NCBI GenBank assembly: GCA_015680685.1
Contig: MNCI01037652.1
Location: 252,170 to 316,169, forward strand
DNA from: Gnetum montanum
Lineage: Eukaryota > Streptophyta > Gnetopsida > Gnetales > Gnetaceae
Direction of reading: 5' to 3'
DNA: 64,000 bases
The notes below the pieces were generated by a model that was given only the letters and a program-made list of their open reading frames with translations, was not told the origin of the DNA and searched no databases. Shown piece by piece: positions 50,023 through 60,541 of this stretch; positions within the stretch are counted from its first letter, which is position 1, and the number at the start of each line of letters is the position of its first letter. The position numbers were made by a program, and so were the translations under genes.

Positions 50023-51189
50023 ATTAAATGACATCCATACACACATATTATCCTAACTAATCAAGATGGATGAGCAAAGTGAAAAGGCTAACTTGGAAAA
50101 CCACCATCAAGAACCTGATGAATTTAAGGTTAAGCCAAAGTCTAACAACTTCATAGAAAGTCTTTTCTAACAATTAGCTCCCCAAGCCATGGCACCTAGT
50201 CTAGCTTCTCTTGCCTTTTTTGTAGGGTATATTCCTCAACCCTCTTCTCCTTCTACTTATTCTACTATGTTTAGGTCAATGTCCATCATCTCCACCTACT
50301 AGGCATAATTAGTGCCTTAATTGACCTCCCTTTTCTCCTCCATGCACTTTGCCACCTAGCCTCAATCTACACAGCCATTACTTGTGGTCTTTACCATAGC
50401 TCATCCTTTCTCCATGTCAATGGATCCCTTAGTGGGACCCCAAGTGACTCAAGTGTCACATACACCATTCCTTCCCTTTGTCCCCTAAATACCAAAAAAA
50501 AACCTCATTTTCATTGTTTATCCTCCTCCCCCTACGACAATGATAACTCAACCTCTTCCATTACTATTGTTGCCTATCACAATGTCACAAGCCTTCCAAC
50601 TCACTCCACAACCATTTATGAAAACCCCAAAACCTACTAGAGTACCCCAAGGCTTTCATCAGCCCTTTTAGATGATTCAAGACCTCACAAAAGACTTACA
50701 TGAACTCAAGACTTCTACTACACAAATGGTAAACATAATGGACTTTTATTAAGATTATTCAATCAATCTAGCCATCTCAAAAATTACTCTTTTCCCAAGC
50801 ATTCTCATATCACAGTTCACCAAATACAACATTGATGGTTATCCTAATGCTCACCTTACCATCTTCTGTTCTAAGTTCCTATTGCTATAGGCTTGGCCCC
50901 ACACAATCATGAGAATCTTTCCTATGTCTCTTATAGGAAAAGCATTATACTAGTACCACACATTACCTAGAGGATCTATTATCTCATTGGAAGAATTTAT
51001 TTCATAATTTGTGAATTAGAAGACCAACATATGAAAATAAAATAGGGGCCTCGTGAACCTATCTAGAAGTTCATCTAACAATAGAATGCTCTACTCAATG
51101 AGATTCCTAAACCTATAGCCAAAATTCACCTTCTAGCCATTTTAAGAGGGCGGTCAATGATTTTATCAAGTATAAACTATATTACCTAG
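50023..51189 (+). pseudogene. E1 gag, middle fragment
   Basis: Continues the gag broken at 27357: 'LNDIHTHIL', then 'DEQSEKANLENHHQEP', a Pro/Thr/Ser-rich linker (50200-50650), and the Retrotrans_gag core with 'YNIDGYPNAHLTIFCSKF' (50828-50880), 'IFPMSLIGKALY' and 'YHTLPRGSIISLEEFIS' (50955-51005). It breaks off at 'NDFIKYKLYYL' (51150-51189), where E4 is inserted; the next residues follow at 57627. Stops from TGG-to-TAG and CAG-to-TAG changes are frequent. Confidence 0.8.
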
Positions 51190-52259
51190 TGTAAATTATT
51201 CAACTTGGAAGGGGGGGGATGAAAAAGTTCTCCAAAATAAAATTCTTTGGGACAAAGCACACACATCAAATTTAATATGGTTCCCCAACTTAGGTAGTCC
51301 ACACTTGAAGGGTAATGCACAAGCACACCTCTAACATTGTTGTTCTCAAATGTGGTTTGAAGGGTACCACACCTTGTATAAGCTTTAAGCTTTGCTCTAA
51401 AGTGATTTGACACTACAAATCCACTCAAACCCACAAGGTTCTAACAAGCTTAGAATGTGGTTTCTAGGATCCCACAACCTTTACAATCTTGAGCTCCACT
51501 CCGAAGTATTATGGTTCTAAATCAACACTCAATCCCATAGAATCCTAACAAGCTCAAGCAAGATTCCTTTCCACAAGAAGCACATCAACCCCACAAGATA
51601 GAAAAAGAGAATAATAATTACAAGGGATGAATGTAGCTCATTTTGTTGATTCTTGTACTTGAGGTACAACTCAGTTTATAATAGATAATAGATAATATAA
51701 TAAGAAGCAACAATGATTACAATGATTTTCAAGTGATTACACAATGATTGTACAAAAGCTTACACATTTCGCAATAAGAATGATATCTTCTTATAGCCAT
51801 TATGTTTTCAAATTCATCTTGGAACTTGTGCAATGGCTATATAACAGTCATGGAAGATGTCTTCTTCATGGCTAAGACATCTTTCTTGATCTGGCCTCCA
51901 TTCTGGAAATACATCTTTGTCTAGTGAAACATGTCTCTCTATAACTAGCCTCATTATGGGAAGACGTCTTTGTCTAGTGAAAGACATCTTTGTCTGATGA
52001 AAGACATCTATTGTTTTGCAAAGATGTCTTTTCTTATTCTGCCTTTAATTATGCCAAGACATCTACTGTTTTTGAAGATGTATTTCATTACCCTTTCTTT
52101 GCACTTTGAATTCTTCATTCCTTATCCATGTTCTTAAGCATACGCAAGCCTTCTTGTCTCACTCCAAGTTCTTACCCTACAAACACAACAATCACACAAC
52201 CACACAAACAACCTTGTTCTTCATTTTCCTTAACATTTCGATATACCAAAAGGTCCACA
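51190..52259 (-). mobile_element. 3' LTR of E4
   Basis: 1070 bp, plus-strand ends TGTAAATT...GGTCCACA. It aligns with 56563-57621 throughout, e.g. 'gtagtccacacttgaaggg'. On the minus strand it starts TGTGGACCTTTTGGTAT. Confidence 0.9.
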
Positions 52260-52273
52260 ATCTCCCCCTTTTT
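52260..52273 (-). other. Polypurine tract of E4
   Basis: Minus strand aaaaagggggagat directly before the 3' LTR, the classic plant Copia PPT form. Confidence 0.85.
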
Positions 52274-52829
52274 GGTAATGTTCAAAACTTAAGAAAATGG
52301 GTTAGTTTTATCTCAATATAAAATAATTCCTACGCTTCCTCTCCCCATTTTTGGACATAACCAAAAAGGATAAAGCATGTAAATAAATTGCATATAAATA
52401 AACCAATGAAATCATTAAGACATATAAAGTCCTATGGCACCTAGGGATTAAGATAAAGCATTGTAGTGCAAGGAAGTATGATAGTGTGAAAAAAATAAAG
52501 AGTAATGGTATACCACAAAGATAATAAGAAAAAACATATCTATTTATAACTCATCTACAAACTGTTACAACCCAAACTATCCATAATCACATCAAAGCAC
52601 AACTATCCGCAATTGTCACATCACATCAATCACACATGTGCAAAGTCACAAAATCGCATATGTGAGAATCAAAAAATATCTCCTCCTTTTTGAGCATCAA
52701 CAAAAGGAAAGAAAACAACCACCTAAGGTCTCAATCACTAACCTCAATGACATACTTAGACTCTAAATCCTCTACTACTCTTGATGACAATAGGTCTTCT
52801 TCTCATCATCATCACTGCTAGTGTTGGGA

Positions 52830-54282
52830 CAACTCAATCTTTTCATATCATCATTAGAGGGCTCAATATATTGAATGGAAGCCCACCTAGGCTGAAGCTT
52901 CACTCAAAACCAAGATGAAGCTGGTGGAGCTGATGGAGCTAGAGGCTATTGGACTAGCACCCATTGGGACATGGTCTCGAAGATGCTCTCCATAGCCTCT
53001 TGCTCAAATGAGCTAGGAGCATTAGTAGAATGAGGAACTAAGTAAGAAGGAGGTATTGGATCATGATTCTTTGATTGCTACATGCAAGCATGAGGCTTCC
53101 CTTAGATATTAGTTGAGGATGCCTCTAGCTCTAAATGTAACTCCATCCCTATGTCATATATGTGTGAGGGTTTAGTTGATGAAGAATGCCTCAGTGGGAC
53201 AAGAACATCCTCCTTACTATCAAAAATAGGAGTAGTAGCCTCCTCAAATACCTACCCATCAGAGAAAGATGAAATGCCAACTACATCCAAACTCTTATGC
53301 AAGTAAGAGAGGGTCCTCCCAAGTTTTCTAATAGCTCATGCAAAGGATTAAAGAATCTTTATTAGTGATGAACTGATCTAAGCACCCATGGATTTTGATC
53401 TCCTTGGCCATGAAGATGCTTCCTTCTTCTATTTCTAAGATCTAGTGCTAGGTCCTACTTCTGCTACATGTAAAGTACTCTTGCTCCTCTTACCTTTAAG
53501 CAAAGGCAACAACAAAATAGATACACCCCTCTACCAAATCAATAAATTGATGAGGTAAGGATACCAATGATTATCTCCTTGGCATAGAGGCTCAAAATAT
53601 CTCAACAAAGTGTGTTTCCAAGATCCAATGGTAATCCTATAAGAAGAAAATAAAGCACAAAACCTCGAGGCAGTAGTAGATAACTATGCCTTCCTCCTTT
53701 CACCATGATGTTATATAGAACAATAAGAGATAAGGTGGAGGTATCAAAAATCATCTTACTTCTCTCAATCCATCCCTTGTTAAAATAAATGCTTCTACCA
53801 ACAATACATCATAGAATTCATCATGTCCTATGGGCATTATACCATTTGTATAAATATCATGCATGGTATCAATGGTTACCCAAAGGACATCTAGTTTAGA
53901 AATACAAAAAATTGCATTCACAACTTGGGGAGAGACCTCAACAATAATTCTCCCAAGCATGAATGTGAATGCCCCAACAATGGCATCAAAAATAATGATG
54001 TTATAGTAGAACTTCCTAATCAGTACCTCATGAGCCAAAAAATTCATAGTGATGAAAGTACTTCAATTCAGAAGCAAAATAATCTAGCAAGGCTTACTAT
54101 TAAAGAGCTATAAATGTAAGAGAATTTTCATAAATTATGCTAGTGGTTCAAGTTGCCTCAAACCTATGTTGTGCGCTCTTGTTGTAAAACTAGGACATGT
54201 AAAAGGGTAGTGCACTGCTAGAACTTCCTTTTGAACACTTCTTCGATGGCTACCTAGATGTTCCTACCTTCTTGTTGGTCAT
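52830..54282 (-). pseudogene. E4 accessory ORF (plant transposon-protein-like)
   Basis: Start chosen at the minus-strand ATG at 54282 ('MTNKKVGTS'). Then 'FYNKSAQHRFEAT' (about 54190-54155), the best-preserved 98 codons (54047-53751) with 'HEVLIRKFYYNIIIFDAIVG' and 'GRIIVEVSPQVVNAIFCISK', and after the stop 'LLLPRGFVLYFLLIGLPLDL' (about 53690-53630). The order R-x-F-Y-x-N, a V-x-G-x-x-[IV]-x-x-S-P-x-x-[IV]-N block and L-P-R-G-x-x-L ... I-D-L fits the putative plant transposon-protein domain as I know it. A low-complexity tail follows (to about 52830). It takes the place of pol. Confidence 0.6.
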
Positions 54283-55180
54283 CTCTAACAAAATCACTAC
54301 AAATGGTGGAGCCCTAGTCATCTTTGTGAGGTTAAACTCAAGGAATCTAAAGGAATATGATAAAAATGGGGGTTTTGTCTTTTAATAGAAATGATGAATA
54401 AAGATTTTGAACAAAAATGAAGACATATTTTACAAAAGAAATACATCTTTCCCATGTTTACAATTCATAGTAGACATCTTGCCTGCAACGCACAAAATTT
54501 CAAATAGATGTCTTTCATTTTGGAAAGATGTCTTTGCCAAAATTAGGATGGGGCTAGAAAAGGCTACCAATAGACTATAGTATTAATGAAATCTTGTAAA
54601 AACAAAGGAAAACTTACCTCTACATATCTACTTTACTATTGAAAAGTGATGGTTTTTAGAGAGGTAGAGAATGAGTTTTCTCTTTTGAGGATTCTTTTCT
54701 CAATCGAACTTCTTCAATGTCCAAAGCTTAGCTTCCTCTTATGAATTTGTTGGTGAGAGTGTTCTAATTCCCCTATTCCTACCATTTAATTCTCCATTAT
54801 TTCCTAGTTTCTTTGGTCTTTTGAGTTGACATCCAGTCTCCCCTATGATCTTGCACAAAATCCTTTCTTGATGCACTTTGATAAGACCAAGGAGTCCTAT
54901 GATATGACCAATTATTTATATGATAACACCTAAGATTGCAATCCCATTGTTTATGCCCTAACTTGTGATAATAATAGCACCTAATCCTCCTATGGTAGAA
55001 TGAGAGATTATGATAATCAAACCTTTAAGGACCTTTTTAAAAGATGGATGCTTCCTCTCATTTTAATGTATTGGCTTTTTCTTCCAAAGGATCATTCAAT
55101 TATAATGGGCTTATAGAAGGTGATTACTCTTGTGTGCAGCATTTCAAATCACTCTTGTCATGTGAACTTCTTCCTTGTCC
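54283..55180 (-). mobile_element. E4 linker between gag and accessory ORF
   Basis: No recognised coding. This is where protease and integrase would begin in an autonomous Copia element; none of their motifs was seen. Confidence 0.45.
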
Positions 55181-56507
55181 TAGTACCATTTGAAGGGATT
55201 CCTTTCCCTTTGTCAATCTTTCATTTATTAATTTGACATCTACTACTTCCACTTTGGCTTGTTCTAAAGATATGGTTAACTTTTCATTCTAAGACCTTAG
55301 GTTTAAGAGTTGTTTAGTAAGATCAGAAACAGTTAAATTCAACAAATATATTTCTTGATCTATAGACTTGACTTGTTTATTTAACTTAGTGCAAAGATTT
55401 TGAAACGATAAAAGCTCATTGCATAAAAGATAAAACTTTTTATCATCATTAAGATCATCATCAGTGAGGGCCATGTAGATGAGATGTGAATTTCTTGCAT
55501 CATTCTCCACTTCTTCCTCACTCTACTTCCCATCATCCCAACTTGTATAGAAGTTGGTTTTCTTTACCTCATCAGTGGATTTATTCTTAGGCTACAACTC
55601 AAAATTACTAGCACATTTAGAGGCCATATAACCTCTTCATCTACAAATCCAACATTTTATAGAAGAGAAGTCTAAGTTAGAATTCAAAAAACTTTCATCT
55701 CTTTCTTTACCTTTGAACTGATTGGATCATTGTTGAAATATCCCCTTGTTTCTTCTCATTATTAGTCATTGTAGCTTCCTAGTGAGAAGAGCAATCTCAT
55801 CTTCACTACCTTCATCATCCTCAGTAAGCTCCTTCTCCTTGGAAGTAGTCTTTAGAGCAATAGGTCTTTCTTGAATGGCTTCTTCACTTGTGATATTCAT
55901 TTCATAGGTGATGAGAACACTTTGAAATTCTTCAAATTTTAGAGTTGAGAAATCTCTCATTTCTTCCATGCTTGTGACCTTTGATCTAAAATTTTATTGA
56001 AGAGTTCTAATCATTTTAATGATCACATTGCTTTTAGGTAGATCTTTACATGTACCTTTGATAGCTATAATAATATCATTCACTCTAGAGAAGTAGTCTT
56101 TTATTCTCCCCTTCTCTCATGTTAAGCTTATTGTATTCACTTTGCAAAACTAATAATTTTGATTGCTTAACAATAGAGGTTCCTTCATAAGTAGCTTCCA
56201 AAGTTTGCCAAATTTATTTGGCTATTTTACATCCTACTATGCTATTAAATCTAGATTTATTTAAAGCACAATACAAACAATACTTTGCTCTTGAATCAAA
56301 CATGAACTTATATTTCTCCTCTTGTGTCCATTTGTTGCAAGGCTTGATGATTCCACTGGAGTTGTTGATAGGTGAAGTGTAGACTTCAAGGATTAACTCC
56401 TAAACTTCAAACTTCATGGATTCTAAGAATCCTTGCATTCTAGCTTTCCAATAGGTGAAGTCAAATCCATCAAACATAGGTGGCTTTGTGTAAGATATCC
56501 CCTCCAT
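55181..56507 (-). pseudogene. E4 gag (Copia type)
   Basis: Starts at minus-strand ATG 56507 ('MEGISYTKPPMFDGFDFTYW'), the usual Copia gag opening 'K-P-P-x-F-[DN]-G-x-[DN]-[FY]-x-x-W'. Then 'WTQEEKYKFMFDSRAKYCLY' (about 56330-56275), 'LEATYEGTS' and 'KLLVLQSEY' of the gag-polypeptide (UBN2-type) core, 67 open codons at 55969-55766, a CCHC knuckle 'CWICR-RGYMASKC' with a stop and His changed to Tyr (about 55660-55615), and a leucine-rich coiled coil (55510-55289). Few stops for its length, so it is younger than E1 and E3. Confidence 0.8.
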
Positions 56508-56548
56508 TATTCACTCTTAAAGCTGATGATGACAAAGAAAAGTACCAA

Positions 56549-56560
56549 GCTCTGATACCA
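56549..56560 (-). other. Primer-binding site of E4
   Basis: Minus strand TGGTATCAGAGC, an exact match to the initiator-Met tRNA site of plant Copia elements, two bases from the LTR and followed by ttggtacttttc, the usual context. Confidence 0.95.
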
Positions 56561-56562
56561 CT

Positions 56563-57621
56563 TGTGGATCATTAAACATAGAAGGGGGAGATGAATAAGT
56601 TCCCAAAAATAAAATTCTTTAAGGTAAAACACACACACCAAATTTAACATGATTCTTCAACTTGGGTAGTCCACACTCGAAGGATAGTTCACAAGCACAC
56701 CTCTAGACTTTGTTGCTCTCAAATGTGATTTGAAGGGTACCACATCCTATACAATTTTAAGCTCTACTCCAAAGCGATTTGATGCTACAAATCCACTCAA
56801 CCCCACAAGGTCCTAACAAGCTTATAATGTGATTTCTAAGATTCCATAACATTTACAATCTTGAGCTCTGCTTTGGAGTGTTGTGACACTACACCAACAC
56901 TCAATCCCACAGGATCTAAACAAGCTTAAGTAAGATTCCTTTCTACAAAAAGCACATCAACCCTGTAGGACAATAGATGCGAACAACAATTACAAGGAAT
57001 AAATGCAAATCATTTTTCTAATCCTTGTCCTTGAGGTATAGCTCGCTTTACAATAGATAAAAGATAATACAATGAGGAGCAATAATGAGTGTCGAATGAT
57101 TACACAATGATTGTTCAAAAGCTTGCATATTTCCCAATAAGAATGATGTCTTCTTATAGCCATTATGTTTCCAAATTTATCTTGGAACTTATGCAATTAC
57201 TAGTTAACACTCATGAAAGATGTCTTCTTCATGACTGAGAGATCTTTCTACATCTAGCCTCCATTCTAGGAAGACATCTTTGTCTGGCGAAAGATGTCTT
57301 TCTGTAACTAGCCTTCATTCTAGGAATATGTCTTTATCTAGTGAAATACATCTTTATATAATGAAAGATGTATGCTATTTTATAGAGACATCTTTGCCTC
57401 TGCTACCTTCAATTTTTCCAAGGCATCTACCATTTCTTAAAGACATCTTTCTTCATTCTTTCTTTTCACTTTGAATTTTTCATTCCTTGTCCATGTTCTT
57501 GAGCTTTCACAAACCTTCTTATCTCACTTAAAGTTCTTGTCCTGCAAACACAACAATCACACAACCACACAAACAATGTTCTTCATTTTCCTTAACATTT
57601 TAACATACCAAAAGGTCCACA
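56563..57621 (-). mobile_element. 5' LTR of E4
   Basis: 1059 bp, plus-strand ends TGTGGATC...GGTCCACA. Next to the PBS, hence the 5' LTR. It differs from the 3' LTR by scattered substitutions and small indels. Several 'gacatcttt/aagatgtcttt' blocks recur between 57210 and 57450 (also 51870-52090), forming short internal repeats. Confidence 0.9.
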
Positions 57622-57626
57622 CCTAG

Positions 57627-58880
57627 ATCTATGGTTATTAAGTCGAGCTTTCTCACAAACTAAGAACATAGAGAATGTTGCTAAGGCCAACCATGACCTT
57701 GCCTATGTGGCATATAAAAATCAACACACAAAAAAGGACAAAGAGTAGGGGAAAAAATCATGTAGCCATGGCCACTATGGCCAAAGAAAATAAAACTACA
57801 TAAGGGTCAAAGATAAGCTAACCCAAGGCCCCTACTACAACCAACCAAACATTGACATTGGGGATCTCTACATTAAACATCACAAGGACTAAGTTTGAGA
57901 GGAAAGAATGGTTGACATACACTAATTTTTCCTTGAAACCATCACAATTCCTTGACTAATTGCTCAAAAGTGATCAAATCCAATACAAAAAAATAATAGA
58001 GAATGCTCACAAGAGGCATGACCAATTATGTGAAATAACAAAGGATCATACTCTAATAACCAAGGATAATCCACTTGTCTCAAAGTACTTTAAACTTGAC
58101 CAATTTTATTACTACCATCAATTGCTAGGTCATGATACTAATTTTTTTTAGCACTAAAGGATGACCTACAAAAGATAATGAAGAGTTAGTGCTTAATTCC
58201 TCAAATCTAGTTAGGCCAAAAAACCAATTGATGCAGGTGTGTAATAACCCATTGAATGCCAACAACAGCCCATACATGATAACAGCATTTAACATAAGTA
58301 ACAATCTAAGACCTACTATGGAGTTGTTCATGATTCAAGTACCTCCTTGCAATGAAAAGAGCCCTTCAACTATGTCCAGTTCAAGGACTCCTTTTATTGT
58401 AAGGATACCATCACCAACACCTCCCAAGGAACCCTTCATGATTAGAATGCCCCCACCCTCCACAACCAAATATATAATCCAAAAATACAAACTTCCTCTT
58501 GTGGTGGTCAATGTGATGACTTCTTTACAACCCAACAACAAGAAATTGTCCAACAAACAATGCAAGAAGTTTGCATTAAAACCCAAGGCCAAAGACAACA
58601 AGCAAGTGAAGGCTTTGAAGGAAGTGGCCTAGAAAATCTCACATCCATTTCAACCATCCCTATGAGTTCTAACATTCAAAATGCCTCAACTAGTCAACCA
58701 AGGGATGGTCTAAAACAACAAGAGAAGGGAAAGGAAGCTAAACCTCAAACCTTCAAACATGAAGTTCGCATCCTGGGACAAACAGAGGAAGTTAAGTTTA
58801 ACAAGAATGAGAAACCAATAGCCAATGATAAAGACTTTCTTAACACCATGGAATAGGTTAAAAAATCATTGAAATAGAAG
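57627..58880 (+). pseudogene. E1 gag, C-terminal fragment
   Basis: Resumes after E4 with 'DLWLLSRAFSQTKNIENVAK' (57627-57690), matching E2 'NSWLLSQAFSQTKNIEDA'. A 147-codon open stretch (58189-58632) carries the Pro-rich part 'PFIVRIPSPTPPKEPFMIR' and the basic tail 'KKFALKPKAKDNKQ', both matching E2 gag around 45700-45540. From 58560 the next frame continues the chain towards protease ('KPIANDKDF'). Interrupted by stops and frameshifts. Confidence 0.75.
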
Positions 58881-59755
58881 AACATTTATCTTAGCCTATA
58901 CAACCTAGTAATGACTTTTAATGCATACTGCAAAGCATTAGTAAAAATGTTAACCTAAATTCCCATTAGTGAGGACATCCCCCCTAACAACGAATTCATC
59001 CATGCAATGATGGTACTACGCTTACCTAGGGAAGAAATGAGGTTAACTGCACTAGTGTTTTGCAACAGTGAAGCCAAAACCAACTCCTAGGATGGAAAGA
59101 CAACTAAGATACCTCTCTTCATAACAATAAGGGGTGGGCAATACAAGATGCAGAAGGTGTACATTGACGATGGGGCAACAACCAATATTATATCCTACAC
59201 CATCATTGAAAGGTTACGCCCAGTAGAACACATGCAGAGCACTTCAACCTCTTCTCTCAAATCCTTTAGTAGATCATGAGTTGTCATAAAAGGCTCTATA
59301 TTTTTGGACTTTGTATTAGGGGAGAAATTCCCCAAAACAACCAATTTCTTGGTGGTGGAAGAGACACCAAGATTTAATCTCATCCTAGGGAGGTCATGCT
59401 AGCTTAATTGCAAGCTCTTTACTCATCCATCCATTAAGAAATTCACCTACCTTATGAGGGAGGTGAAATAATCATTCATGGTGATAGTGTAATTCCCTTG
59501 GAGGTCAACAACATTAACATAGATCAAGAGTCTGAAGGAGAGTTTTAGGAAGAAACTCCTACTATTAAGAACAAAGTTGAGAAGCCCGATAGAGTAGACA
59601 AGGCCAAACCAACAACGACCAGACCATAGATTCACCATGGGAAGAGCTCCCTTTCAATGTGGTTAGCAAGGGAAATGAGCAATACAAAGTTGTGCAATGG
59701 AGGCCTCATACCTTTCCTAATCTCTCAATGATCAAGAAAAAGTTGTGTAAGTGAA
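58881..59755 (+). pseudogene. E1 protease relic
   Basis: 'MVLRLPREEMRLTALVF' (59010-59060), then 'VYIDDGATTNIISYTIIERL' (59157-59216) with the D-D-G-A-T active-site motif, and 'FLVVEETPRFNLILGRS' (59350-59400), the L-G-R flap end. It continues 'KKFTYLMREVK'. The same domain as E2 44431-45200. It is the last sense-strand coding of E1 in the window; RT and integrase should lie beyond 64000. Confidence 0.75.
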
Positions 59756-60541
59756 TATGTCTCCTACTCACTTGCCATTATGTTGATAACTGTATCACCT
59801 TTTCTTTTGTAATTTTTAGCCTAGTTTGAACATTTATTTTTGCATATCATTTTGCTCTACCATATTCTACCTTAATTTAGCCTTATTTTGCACATAGTTT
59901 ATAACTTATTCTTATCTATAGTTTTTCTTTAATGCTTTTCCTTTTAAAAGATAAAAAATACCATAAAATTTTTAAAACACAAAAAACTTATAAAAATATT
60001 TCATGGCCTACTAAGGCCTAAAACTGGCAAAATCATGGCTTACTAAGGCCTTAAACTAGTTGCCCACCAAGGTATTAAATTGGCAATGTATTCATAGCCT
60101 TGTTCTTCCTTATCTTTACTACAATCATTACACCTTTGTTTGCACTTTGTTTGCCTTATCATTCTACATTTTTTATACTTTACCAGTTGTCTTATAACTT
60201 TATATCTTGATCAACATAGCCATGTAACATGAACATAATGTAGCATACATGAAATATATAAAACTAAAAATGCTAAACCGTATAAGCAAAATTAAAAATA
60301 TATAACCAAATATTCAACCTAATAGCCATGGTCACATTATGTGATAAACAAGAATAAAATTTTAATAAACATCATAATAAAAATAAATAATAGATAAGTC
60401 CAAAAGCCATGGTTGCATTGTGCAACATTAAAATAAATAATAACTATCTCATAGTATAAAATGGCTATGAATAGCCAATAACAAAGAATAACAATCAACA
60501 TCATAACCAAAAATGGCCAAAACATGGTGAAACTAGTAGAA
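59756..60541 (+). mobile_element. E1 spacer between protease and antisense gene
   Basis: Non-coding, AT-rich. Three direct repeats of 'ggcctactaaggcctaaaac' type at about 60003-60090, homologous to the E2 spacer. Several short 'aaccatggtcacattatg'-like blocks near 60320-60420. No gene. Confidence 0.6.

Larger units (their letters stand above)
51190..57621 (-). mobile_element. E4: non-autonomous Copia-type retrotransposon
   Basis: This 6432-bp element has two LTRs (51190-52259, 56563-57621), a perfect PBS (56549-56560), a PPT (52260-52273) and a 5-bp target duplication cctag (51185-51189 and 57622-57626). Removing it restores the reading of E1 gag. Inside, on the minus strand, are a Copia-type gag and a second ORF of the plant transposon-protein type. 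Integrase, RT and RNase H are absent, so it would need proteins in trans. It is younger than E1. Confidence 0.9.

Noticed and set aside
27354-50027. Target-site duplication of E2
   Set aside because: The bases on the two sides (ccccc and attaa) do not match under my LTR ends. One or both ends may be shifted, so no duplication is claimed.
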